A stretch of 16,997 nucleotides of DNA from Anaerolineae bacterium. GTDB lineage: Bacteria; Chloroflexota; Anaerolineae; B4-G1; SLSP01. Numbering within the stretch: the first letter of the stretch is position 1; the number at the start of each line of letters is the position of its first letter. Location of the stretch: NCBI GenBank assembly GCA_016934645.1, contig JAFGSL010000249.1, forward strand, positions 1 through 16,997, read 5' to 3'. Under the pieces are notes generated by a model. That model was given only the letters and a program-made list of their open reading frames with translations. It did not search any database and was not told where the DNA came from. The translations under genes were made by a program, and so were the position numbers. Positions 1 through 6,190 of the stretch are shown piece by piece.

Positions 1-606
1 GATGCCGGCGGTGCGGGGAGCGCCCTGGCCGTGTTCTCCGGTGGCCTGGCGAACTTCCTCAACCACATCGGTATCCCCGTTGAATTCGGCAAGGCTTATG
101 GCTCGGTCTTTTTGACCATCATGGCGTTGACGATCATGCAGCTCGTCATCCGCTTCATGCGCGTTGCCAGTGCCGAGTTGGTAGGCGATAAAATGCCGGT
201 GATGAAGAACATGCACGTGGGGACCATCGTGGCGTTGTTCCTGACGTTGATCTTCGTGTGGGTCATCCCCTGGCTGACGATCTGGTCTGCATTTGGCGCT
301 GCTAACCAACTGATGGCCGGTCTGGCGCTGCTGTTGATCGCCTTGTGGGCGATGTCGGAGGGGCGCAAGCATATCTGGGCGCTGTATCCGGCAGCGTTTA
401 TGATCGTGACGACCCTTGCCGCGCTGCTCTACCTGGCTTACGATAATTTCTTTGTCAAGCTGGCGAAAGCAACAACGACCCAGGCCGGGATCGCGGCGGT
501 GCTCGTGGGCATCATCGCGCTGGTGTTGGTCGTAGCGGCAGCCTTCCTCGTTTACGATGGCTGGAAGGCGCTGCGCAAGCCGCAGGAAAAGAAAGCCCCT
601 GCCTAG
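1..606 (+). CDS. cstA: CstA-family carbon starvation / peptide-pyruvate carrier, C-terminal part
   Basis: The reading frame is open from the first base of the window to a TAG at 604-606, so the 201 visible residues are the C-terminal end of a longer protein; the GTG at 31 is internal. CstA-family proteins are multi-pass inner-membrane carriers linked in enterobacteria to uptake of peptides and pyruvate under carbon limitation. The visible part has several hydrophobic segments and the motif WLTIWSAFGAANQLMAGLAL, which matches the conserved 'W..FG.ANQ..A..AL' signature near the CstA C-terminus. It ends in a short basic, Lys-rich cytoplasmic tail (RKPQEKKAPA). The gene lies 142 bp upstream of the twin-small-protein/ArsA-like cluster on the same strand, so cotranscription is possible. 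The family call is firm; the substrate is unknown. Confidence 0.88.
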   Translation, partial: DAGGAGSALAVFSGGLANFLNHIGIPVEFGKAYGSVFLTIMALTIMQLVIRFMRVASAELVGDKMPVMKNMHVGTIVALFLTLIFVWVIPWLTIWSAFGAANQLMAGLALLLIALWAMSEGRKHIWALYPAAFMIVTTLAALLYLAYDNFFVKLAKATTTQAGIAAVLVGIIALVLVVAAAFLVYDGWKALRKPQEKKAPA

Positions 607-676
607 GGCATAACTCGTGACGAAGGAGGAGGAATGGCCCCCGCCCCCTTCTCAACGTCCCAACGATCATGCAAAT

Positions 677-718
677 GTAGCGCGGGCGTCTCGCCCGCGG
701 GCGAGACGCCCGCGCTAC
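677..718. repeat. 42-bp perfect palindrome (REP/MITE-like element)
   Basis: Two 21-nt arms (677-697 and 698-718) are exact reverse complements around the central CCGCGG at 695-700, with no spacer. The arms start TGTAGCGCGGGCGTCTCGCC. The element is very GC-rich compared with its flanks and sits in the gap between the CstA gene and the first small protein. In protein translations it yields 'ASRPRARRPRY', a string that often appears as a spurious peptide from dispersed repeats (from memory). It could act as a bidirectional transcription or mRNA-stability hairpin between cstA and the downstream cluster, although no T-tract follows. No target-site duplication is visible. Confidence 0.85.
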
Positions 719-748
719 GTACACTATTTACTAAGGAGCAGGCGCATC

Positions 749-1045
749 GTGGAGGTGAGCAACATCAGGGAAAAACTACGTCGCATCGCGCACGCCGCAC
801 GCCAAATGCTCTATGGGATGACCACCTATGAGTGGGCGCAGAGCGCGAGGCGGGAACGCGCCGAAGTCGAGAGCCTGTTTGTTCTGGTCAGTTTTGGCGA
901 TTTGCTCGGGCTGCCCATTCTTCCGCCTTATTACACCCTGCGCCTGCTGCCCTATATCGTTCCGGCAATAAACCGCTGGAAGCGCAGTTTGCTCCGCGAA
1001 CGCGACTGGAGTGATCTTGCGGAATTTATCGAAGGGATTGATTGA
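749..1045 (+). CDS. Small hydrophobic-core protein, twin A (unknown family)
   Basis: The 98-aa product is not recognised as a characterised family. GTG at 749 is chosen because AAGGAG lies at 733-738, and because longer starts in the same frame (from 617) would translate straight through the palindrome. Residues 1-20 form a basic amphipathic stretch. Residues 43-74 form a hydrophobic core with GDLLGLPILPPYY followed by LRLLPYIVP, and the end is charged (RWKRSLLRERDW). Over residues 43-86 it is identical to twin B at 32 of 44 positions, so the pair arose by duplication. There is no cysteine and no signal peptide. The hydrophobic block close to the C-terminus with a short charged tail suggests a membrane-docking or tail-anchor-like segment. 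The gene ends 17 nt before twin B and is probably cotranscribed with the two ArsA-like ATPases. Confidence 0.8.
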   Translation: MEVSNIREKLRRIAHAARQMLYGMTTYEWAQSARRERAEVESLFVLVSFGDLLGLPILPPYYTLRLLPYIVPAINRWKRSLLRERDWSDLAEFIEGID

Positions 1046-1062
1046 ACTTTAGGAGACAAACA

Positions 1063-1344
1063 ATGCCAGAAGAAGAACAACGTGAAAGCAAATTGAAGAG
1101 TTTAGGTCGTTCGGTGAAGGAATTCTTGTACGGCATGGCCGGCCACGATATGACCCGCTTTGCCCTCAAGACGCGTGGTAGCATGGAGCACCTGTTCATC
1201 CTCATCACCATGGGGGATCTACTCGGCATTCCCATTCTGCCGCCCTATTATTCACTGCGCCTGTTGCCCTACGTCGTGCCGCAAATCTCCACGTGGAAGC
1301 GGCGTATGCTGCGCGAGCGCGACCTGACCGACGCCCTTGCGTAA
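1063..1344 (+). CDS. Small hydrophobic-core protein, twin B (unknown family)
   Basis: The 93-aa protein starts at ATG 1063, preceded by AGGAGA at 1051-1056. It has a charged, Glu/Lys-rich N-terminus (MPEEEQRESKLK) and an amphipathic segment ending in EFLYGM, matching MLYGM in twin A. The hydrophobic core is at residues 44-75 (GDLLGIPILPPYY, then LRLLPYVVP), followed by a basic tail, TWKRRMLRERD. The double-proline and Arg inside the core argue against a simple straight transmembrane helix; a re-entrant or membrane-surface hairpin, or a client segment for an ATPase chaperone, are alternatives. The N-terminal thirds of the twins differ much more than the cores. The gene ends 12 nt before the first ArsA-like ATPase. 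The function is unknown; the neighbourhood suggests a partner of the ATPases. Confidence 0.85.
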   Translation: MPEEEQRESKLKSLGRSVKEFLYGMAGHDMTRFALKTRGSMEHLFILITMGDLLGIPILPPYYSLRLLPYVVPQISTWKRRMLRERDLTDALA

Positions 1345-1356
1345 AAAGGAGACACC

Positions 1357-2337
1357 ATGTCACTTGCACAGGTTTTCCGCGAACATCCCAACCGCCGCTA
1401 CATCGAGTTTGGCGGTAAAGGTGGGCTAGGCAAGACCACGTTCTCGGCGGCGACCGCTTACTGGCTGGCGCAACAGGGTTACAAGGTGCTCGTCTTCTCC
1501 GTGGACCCACAGGCTTCGCTTTCGGACATTTTCGAGCGCGACATCTTTGGCAAGGGCGCGGTGGAGATTGCCCCCAACCTCTACGCGCAGGAGATTGACG
1601 CCGACCAGCGCATCCGTGAGTATCAGGACGAGATCCGGCAGAAAATCCTGGATATGTACGGCCTGGACGAGGTGCCGAAGGAGATCGAAGACTACATCCA
1701 GGCCACCGCCGCAGAACCAGCGATGGAAGAGAGTGCTATCTTCGACGCCGTCGTCGATATCGTTGTCAGCGGCCAATTCGACTACTACATCTACGACCTG
1801 GTGCCGCTGGGCCATGCGCTTTACTACCTGAGCATGGCGAGCGTCTACGATGAGTGGATCGACAAGATCACGGCGCTGCGTACGGAGATGCAGGAATATT
1901 CGCAGGTCGCGGCGATCCTCGAACGCAAGAAGGAGAGCGAAGAGGATCAGATTCTCGCCGAATTGCAGGATATCAAGAAGCGGATTAATACTTCGTCGGG
2001 CATCCTTACCGACCGCGAGAGGACGGCCTTTTTCTTTGTCGTCACGCCGGAAGAGATGATCATCCTCGACACCAAGAAAGCCGCCACCCTGTTCGCCAAG
2101 TACCAGGTGCCCATTTCCGGCTACATCGTCAATCGCGTCATCCCGCCGGAACTGGCACATCAGAACATCCCTGCGTATCTGCAAAACCGTATCGAAATGC
2201 AAAACAAGTACCTCAAGCAGATCGATACGACGTTTGGTACGGAGGTGGTGGCACAGGTGCCGGAATTCGAACGCGACATCACCGGCCTGGAGATGATCGG
2301 CAAGGTCGCCGCGGCTTTGTTCGGAGGTGAAGTATGA
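1357..2337 (+). CDS. ArsA/Get3-like ATPase, member 1 (altered switch II)
   Basis: This 326-aa P-loop ATPase of the deviant Walker A (SIMIBI) class starts at ATG 1357 with GGAG at 1348-1351. GGKGGLGKTT (residues 19-28) carries both the signature Lys21 and Lys26. Switch I is SVDPQASLSD with the catalytic-type Asp50. Where ArsA proteins have FDTAPTGHT, this one reads YDLVPLGHA (residues 146-154), keeping Asp147 but losing the Thr and Ala. The C-terminal half has normal ArsA features, including FFFVVTPEEM, GYIVNRV and a terminal VAQVPEFERDITGLEM. The protein has no cysteine, so arsenite binding through ArsA cysteines and the Get3 zinc CxxC are excluded. A charged segment near residues 185-215 resembles the helical insertion of the family. 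Its stop overlaps the start of member 2 (ATGA), which suggests translational coupling and stoichiometric synthesis. Confidence 0.92.
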   Translation: MSLAQVFREHPNRRYIEFGGKGGLGKTTFSAATAYWLAQQGYKVLVFSVDPQASLSDIFERDIFGKGAVEIAPNLYAQEIDADQRIREYQDEIRQKILDMYGLDEVPKEIEDYIQATAAEPAMEESAIFDAVVDIVVSGQFDYYIYDLVPLGHALYYLSMASVYDEWIDKITALRTEMQEYSQVAAILERKKESEEDQILAELQDIKKRINTSSGILTDRERTAFFFVVTPEEMIILDTKKAATLFAKYQVPISGYIVNRVIPPELAHQNIPAYLQNRIEMQNKYLKQIDTTFGTEVVAQVPEFERDITGLEMIGKVAAALFGGEV

Positions 2338-3308
2338 TCACGGCATCCATGCAACAGTACTTTGCGCAACACCCCGACATGAAGTATGTCTTTTTCGGTG
2401 GGAAGGGTGGCGTGGGCAAGACGGTGATGGCAGGCACGGCGGCATTGTGGAGAGCGCAGCAGGGCCGCCGCACGCTGCTGGCTTCCACCAACCCCGTCCA
2501 CTCGCTTAGCAGCCTGCTCGATCAGGACGTCTTCGGCACGCCGACACCAGTGAATGGCGTCCCCAATCTCTTCGCCTACGAAATTGATACCAAGGACACC
2601 ATCGAGCGCTCGAAGGTTGAATTGACGCAGAAAATCCAGTGGTTCCTCAAGTATGCGGATATCAAGACGCGGGCCGATGAATTCGTCGAGTCGGCAACGA
2701 TGAATCCGGCTTTTGAAGAGTCGGCGATGTTCGAGAACATGATTGACCTGATGTTCGAGGACAAATACGATACCTATGTCTTTGACACAGCCCCGACGGC
2801 GAATACGCGCCGCTTATTGGGTATGTCAAGTGTCTACGGAATGTGGGTCAACAAGATGGTGCAGAGCCGCGACGAGGCGAAGTCACTCCGCGAACTCCTT
2901 TCGTACAGCCGCAAGAAGGAAAAAGACCCCTTGATGGACTATCTCCTCAATCTGCGCACGCGAATGGAGCGCGCGAAGGATCTGCTCACCGACGCCGACA
3001 AGACATCTTTCTTCTTCGTGACTCTGCCGGAGGCGTTGCCCATCGCGGTGATCAAGCGCTTCATCGGCTGGTTCCACGACTTCGGCATCCCTGTGGGTGG
3101 CGTCATCGTGAATATGCTCATCGACAAAGCCGACATCACCGCCGACACGCCCGAATTTGTGCGCAATCGCGTGGCGATGCAAGATCACCACATGGAAGAC
3201 ATCTGGGCCAGCTTCCCCGACACTCGTGCACTTGTCCCGCTCTTCGAGACCGAAGTGCGCGGTGTGGATATGCTCAAGCGCACCGCCGGGCAGTTATTTA
3301 CAATTTAA
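2334..3308 (+). CDS. ArsA/Get3-like ATPase, member 2 (switch I Asp replaced by Asn)
   Basis: The 324-aa paralogue of the preceding protein starts at ATG 2334, overlapping its TGA by 4 nt, with GGAGGTG at 2323-2329 as ribosome binding site. Walker A is GGKGGVGKTV (residues 22-31) with signature Lys24 and Lys29. Switch I reads STNPVHSLSS: Asn53 stands where ArsA/Get3 proteins have the Asp of STDPAHS. The equivalent Asp-to-Asn change in yeast Get3 (D57N) is a known hydrolysis-deficient mutant. Switch II, FDTAPTANTRRLL (residues 150-162), is closer to consensus than in member 1. There is no cysteine. A family-like C-terminal half includes FFFVTLPEALP, GGVIVNMLI and VPLFETEVRGVDML. The most economical model is an obligate heterodimer with member 1 in which the two sites are unequal. 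A degenerate homodimer is the alternative. Confidence 0.92.
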   Translation: MITASMQQYFAQHPDMKYVFFGGKGGVGKTVMAGTAALWRAQQGRRTLLASTNPVHSLSSLLDQDVFGTPTPVNGVPNLFAYEIDTKDTIERSKVELTQKIQWFLKYADIKTRADEFVESATMNPAFEESAMFENMIDLMFEDKYDTYVFDTAPTANTRRLLGMSSVYGMWVNKMVQSRDEAKSLRELLSYSRKKEKDPLMDYLLNLRTRMERAKDLLTDADKTSFFFVTLPEALPIAVIKRFIGWFHDFGIPVGGVIVNMLIDKADITADTPEFVRNRVAMQDHHMEDIWASFPDTRALVPLFETEVRGVDMLKRTAGQLFTI

Positions 3309-3387
3309 GATTGAAGGATTGGGGGATTGAGGGATTGGGGACAGGAACAGAACAATCTCCAAATCTTCAATCTCCCAATCATCAATT
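3309..3387. repeat. Inverted arrays of a GATTGRRG octamer
   Basis: Directly after the ATPase stop, GATTG recurs at 3309, 3317, 3325 and 3333, exactly 8 nt apart, giving four units of consensus GATTGRRG. After a 12-nt spacer the complementary core AATC recurs at 3354, 3362, 3369 and 3377, at spacings of 8, 7 and 8. The two arrays are in opposite orientation and can fold as a long imperfect hairpin. The stretch is AT-richer than the flanking genes and has no coding potential. It could be a dispersed intergenic repeat, or an mRNA processing or attenuation structure between the ATPases and the membrane TPR gene. Confidence 0.75.
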
Positions 3388-3408
3388 GCCACTCCCCAGA
3401 GGAAAACA

Positions 3409-4050
3409 ATGCTCAATCATCCGGCCTTGTTGATTTTATCTATCGGCCTGCTCTACATCCTGGGGTTCGGCGGGTTGTCACTGCTGCGCCGCCAGGGACT
3501 CTCCACGCGTTTTGCCGTCGAAAGCTTGATCGTCAGCATCGTGGGCGCAGTAGTGACGTTGGCATTTCCGGGATTTCCACCGCTGGTTTTCCTCGTCGTG
3601 CTCTATCTGATCACGATGCGCGTGCGATTGATGGTGGACCTAGCCAACGCCTTCCTAGCCCGCGAACAGTATCCACGGGCGCAAGCACTCCACCGCCTGG
3701 CGTTGCGACTATGGCCCGACCCCATCGGGCGGCAAATCGTCCTCATCAACCGAGGCGTCGCCGAACTACGCCAATCTGCCCTGGAGACGGCTTACACGAC
3801 GCTCAACGAGGCCTTATTCAACGAAGAACTCAAAATCGGCGCACACTACCAGGCTGCTGGATATTACAACCTAGGGTTAGCCGCACGCCGTACTCACCGC
3901 GAAGCTGAAGCCATTCGCCACTTCAACGAGGCCATCGACACGCTGCCCCATTCCATCTATGCACAGGCTGCCCGCCGTGCACTGCAAGAACATCCCCTGA
4001 AACAAGAATTGCCACCCACAGACGCGCCTTCCGAAGAACAAAGCGTTTGA
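3409..4050 (+). CDS. Membrane protein with C-terminal TPR-like repeats
   Basis: The 213-aa protein starts at ATG 3409 with AGAGGA at 3398-3403. Three hydrophobic segments lie at about residues 6-26, 36-53 and 57-70, followed by a soluble helical region from about 75 to 195. That region contains TPR-like patterning, clearest at YNLGLAARRTHREAEAIRHF with the following NEAIDTLP around residues 157-183. The tail is acidic and polar (PTDAPSEEQSV). TPR domains usually bind peptides or scaffold complexes, so a membrane-tethered docking protein for the upstream ATPases or small proteins is reasonable but inferred. The gene is co-oriented with the ATPases and separated by 100 bp filled largely by the octamer repeat. 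It is not assigned to a named family. Confidence 0.85.
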   Translation: MLNHPALLILSIGLLYILGFGGLSLLRRQGLSTRFAVESLIVSIVGAVVTLAFPGFPPLVFLVVLYLITMRVRLMVDLANAFLAREQYPRAQALHRLALRLWPDPIGRQIVLINRGVAELRQSALETAYTTLNEALFNEELKIGAHYQAAGYYNLGLAARRTHREAEAIRHFNEAIDTLPHSIYAQAARRALQEHPLKQELPPTDAPSEEQSV

Positions 4051-4068
4051 ATATTTAAACAGTATTTC

Positions 4069-4103
4069 CGTCGATGTAATGGTTTTTTAACCTAAAATCG
4101 ACG
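4069..4103 (+). promoter_or_regulatory. Nested inverted repeat upstream of the kinase promoter
   Basis: CGTCGAT (4069-4075) pairs exactly with ATCGACG (4097-4103), and inside it GGTT (4081-4084) pairs with AACC (4089-4092) across a TTTT loop. It begins 18 nt after the stop of the TPR gene and ends 6 nt before the extended -10 element, covering the -35 region. It could be an operator for the kinase promoter or a weak end-of-transcript hairpin for the upstream gene. No T-run follows, so a terminator is less likely. Confidence 0.45.
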
Positions 4104-4109
4104 TATTTA

Positions 4110-4118
4110 TGCTACAAT
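4110..4118 (+). promoter_or_regulatory. Extended -10 promoter for the sensor kinase
   Basis: TGCTACAAT matches an extended -10 element (TGN followed by a near-consensus TATAAT hexamer at 4113-4118). No good TTGACA-like -35 is seen at the expected spacing, which fits extended -10 promoters. Transcription would start near 4125, leaving a leader of about 155 nt before the ATG at 4282. The surrounding 4051-4150 stretch is AT-rich compared with the genes. Confidence 0.5.
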
Positions 4119-4150
4119 GAGAAATATCCAAGGGTTCACAAAAATATAAC

Positions 4151-4212
4151 TTCCCGCATTTCACGCTCGAAGCCCCGTCCCCGGGGCGTTTGCGCGGGAA
4201 TTTATTCTTTTA
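4151..4212 (+). terminator. Leader hairpin with T-rich tail (possible attenuator)
   Basis: TTCCCGC (4151-4157) pairs with GCGGGAA (4194-4200). An inner GC stem, GCCCC (4172-4176) with GGGGC (4183-4187), forms the apex. The outer stem is followed by TTTATTCTTTTA. It lies inside the predicted leader of the sensor kinase, so it could terminate transcripts early or simply structure the leader. The stem is interrupted by unpaired stretches and the T-tract is imperfect, so this is only a candidate. Confidence 0.35.
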
Positions 4213-4281
4213 CAGACCCGAAGAGATCGAAAGGCTATGTCTAAAGTGGGAACACCGGAGAATAACTGAAAGCTCAACGCT

Positions 4282-5430
4282 ATGGGTGGCGATAGAGTGT
4301 TGGAAACTGAATTTGCCCCTGCTGAACGCGCATCGCAGCACGAGGTCTGCTTGCATTTCGATGAATTATCAGCAACGCCGTTGCTGCAAGATCTCATGCG
4401 CGCGATCCCCAATATCGTGCTGGTTCTAAATCAGAAACGGCAGATTGTGTTCGCAAACAAGCGCCTCCTGGAGCATCTCCAGCTCCAGAATGTGCGTGAG
4501 GTTTTGGGACAGCGCCCAGGGGAGTTGCTCGACTGCGTCCACGCTTCCGAAACGGAAGGCGGTTGCGGCACCACCCGTTTCTGCCGTCACTGCGGCGCGG
4601 TGCGCGCCATCCTCCAAGCACAACAAGGGCACATGGACGTCCAAGAATGTCGTATCCTGCAAAGCGACGGGAAGGCGTTGGACTTGCGAGTGTGGGCGAC
4701 GCCGCTCACCTTCAACGGCGAGAACTTCGTGGTCTTTGCGGTGATGGATATCGAGGACGAGAAGCGCCGTGCTATGTTGGAACGCACCTTCTTCCACGAC
4801 ATCTTGAACACCGCCGGCATCATCCGAGGAGCAGTAGAACTGCTACCAACAGCGGAGGAGCCCGAAACAACACAACAATTGCAAGGGATGTTGTTGTCGG
4901 CGACCCGGCGACTGATCGGGGAAATCGAAATGCAGAATGAATTGGTCGCCGCCGAACAGGGGGAGCTTCAACTTGCCTACGAGAATATCGAAGCGCGAGC
5001 GTTTTTGCACGAGTTGGCCCGCATATACGCTAGGCACAAGGTTGCCATCAAACGGCATATCGAGGTGACCCCCATCGCTGAGGAGGTCGTTTTTCAGAGC
5101 GATCCGCGAATGCTGTCACGAGTATTGGGGAATTTGATTAAAAACGCGCTGGAGGCCTCGCAGCCCGGCGACACGGTGACGCTGCACTGCGGGCGTGTCG
5201 GGGACGCGGTACGGTTCCTGGTGCACAATCCCTCGGTGATGCCGCCCGCGGTACAGGAGCAGATTTTCCAGCGGTCGTTTTCAACCAAAGGCGAGGGGCG
5301 CGGCATCGGCACATACAGTATCAAACTGCTGACCGAGCAGTATCTCTATGGCAAGGTGGCGTTCAGGTCCAAGGCCGGCGAGGGAACAACGTTTATAGTA
5401 ACCTATCCGCTGCGCCCTCCGCGTGAATAA
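4282..5430 (+). CDS. Orphan PAS-domain sensor histidine kinase with four-Cys motif
   Basis: The 382-aa soluble kinase starts at ATG 4282; an in-frame stop lies at 4267 and the ribosome binding site is weak. A PAS domain spans about residues 37-155 (MRAIPNIVLVLNQKRQIVFAN). It contains Cys85, Cys95, Cys101 and Cys104 in the arrangement DC..(x9)..CGTTRFCRHC, a plausible ligand set for an Fe-S cluster or metal. The phospho-acceptor is His172 in FFHDILN. The ATPase domain has an N box, NLIKNALEAS (N288), and a G2-type box, GRGIGTYS (339-346), but the usual DxGxG is replaced by HNPSVMPP, a variant known in some kinases. There is no transmembrane segment, so it probably senses a cytoplasmic redox or metal signal. 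No response regulator is adjacent. The gene converges on radC with a 15-bp gap. Confidence 0.9.
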   Translation: MGGDRVLETEFAPAERASQHEVCLHFDELSATPLLQDLMRAIPNIVLVLNQKRQIVFANKRLLEHLQLQNVREVLGQRPGELLDCVHASETEGGCGTTRFCRHCGAVRAILQAQQGHMDVQECRILQSDGKALDLRVWATPLTFNGENFVVFAVMDIEDEKRRAMLERTFFHDILNTAGIIRGAVELLPTAEEPETTQQLQGMLLSATRRLIGEIEMQNELVAAEQGELQLAYENIEARAFLHELARIYARHKVAIKRHIEVTPIAEEVVFQSDPRMLSRVLGNLIKNALEASQPGDTVTLHCGRVGDAVRFLVHNPSVMPPAVQEQIFQRSFSTKGEGRGIGTYSIKLLTEQYLYGKVAFRSKAGEGTTFIVTYPLRPPRE

Positions 5431-5445
5431 CCGGAAACCCACCCT

Positions 5446-6141
5446 CTAGGCATTCTCGAATCCCAACGCGCGTTCCCGCAGGCTGACGAAACGATTATGC
5501 CCAATGATTACATGATCCAGGACGTCCACTTCCAGCAGCTTGCCCGCATCTACCAGGCGCCGCGTCAAGGCGATGTCTTCGGCGGAGGGCGCAGGATCGC
5601 CGGAGGGATGGTTGTGGGCAACGATCACCCCCGCGCAGTTGCGGCGCACTGCCCCGCGAAACACCTCGCCGATCCGCACCAGTGACGTGTTGAGACTCCC
5701 CTTGTAGAGAATTTCCTGATCCAGTACGCGATTGCGGGTATCCAGATACAAAACCACAAAATGCTCCTGCTCCTTATGTCCCAGCAACGGAATAAGCAAG
5801 TTGGCGGCATCTTGTGGCGCGCGAATCTGAAAACGTTCTTCGGGGCTTTCGGCCATCAGACGGCGGCCCAGCTCCAGTGCGGCGAGAAGCTGCGCGGTCT
5901 TGGCGAGACCTAGCCCACGCTCGGCAGCGATTTGCGCGAACTCCGCACGTGCTAATCCCGCCAGGCCATTATACTGCGCCAGCAACCGTGTCGCCATCGT
6001 GAGCACATTCTCATCCTTGATACCGGTGCGAAGGATCAGTGCGAGCAATTCCGCCGTGGAGAGTGCCTGCGGCCCAACACGCTCCATCCGCTCGCGCGGG
6101 CGTTCTTCCTGAGGCATATCTTTGACGGTTACGTAGGTCAT
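5446..6141 (-). CDS. radC: RadC family protein (JAB/MPN+ domain)
   Basis: The 231-aa protein has near-standard length for RadC (UPF0758). The start codon is the reverse-strand ATG ending at 6141, with a strong GGAGGGAG complement at 6151-6158. The N-terminus holds a helix-hairpin-helix-like region (about residues 20-90, LSTAELLALILRTG). The C-terminal JAB/MPN domain shows the complete metalloprotease-type motif: Glu159 in GEVFRGAV, then His176 and His178 in AHNHPSGD, and Asp189 in PSAED. RadC proteins have long been linked by name to DNA repair, but their real activity is unsettled. It is the only minus-strand gene here and faces the sensor kinase tail to tail. The family call is very secure; the role is not. 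Confidence 0.96.
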   Translation of the reverse strand: MTYVTVKDMPQEERPRERMERVGPQALSTAELLALILRTGIKDENVLTMATRLLAQYNGLAGLARAEFAQIAAERGLGLAKTAQLLAALELGRRLMAESPEERFQIRAPQDAANLLIPLLGHKEQEHFVVLYLDTRNRVLDQEILYKGSLNTSLVRIGEVFRGAVRRNCAGVIVAHNHPSGDPAPSAEDIALTRRLVDAGKLLEVDVLDHVIIGHNRFVSLRERALGFENA

Positions 6142-6190
6142 CGTTGGTTTCTCCCTCCTACACTAGAATCATCCCATCTCTTACGTGACT

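Noticed and set aside
634..831. Short 65-codon frame after a strong ribosome binding site
   Set aside because: Its product is mostly translated repeat (SAGVSPAGETPAL) and it overlaps twin A out of frame; kept only as an odd start site.
617..1045. Longer form of twin A starting at GTG 617
   Set aside because: It would translate the palindrome as ASRPRARRPRY and lacks similarity to twin B in that part; the 749 start has a good ribosome binding site.
1426..2202. 258-codon minus-strand open frame
   Set aside because: Antisense shadow of ArsA-like member 1, no domain recognised.
1357..3308. Arsenite-pump function for the ArsA-like pair
   Set aside because: Neither protein has a cysteine to bind arsenite and no arsB, arsR or arsD gene is near.
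4069..4103. Rho-independent terminator for the TPR gene
   Set aside because: The stem is interrupted and no T-tract follows; an operator-like role fits better.
4190..4429. 79-codon frame upstream of the sensor kinase
   Set aside because: Overlaps the kinase in another frame, lies in the leader hairpin and has no domain-like character.
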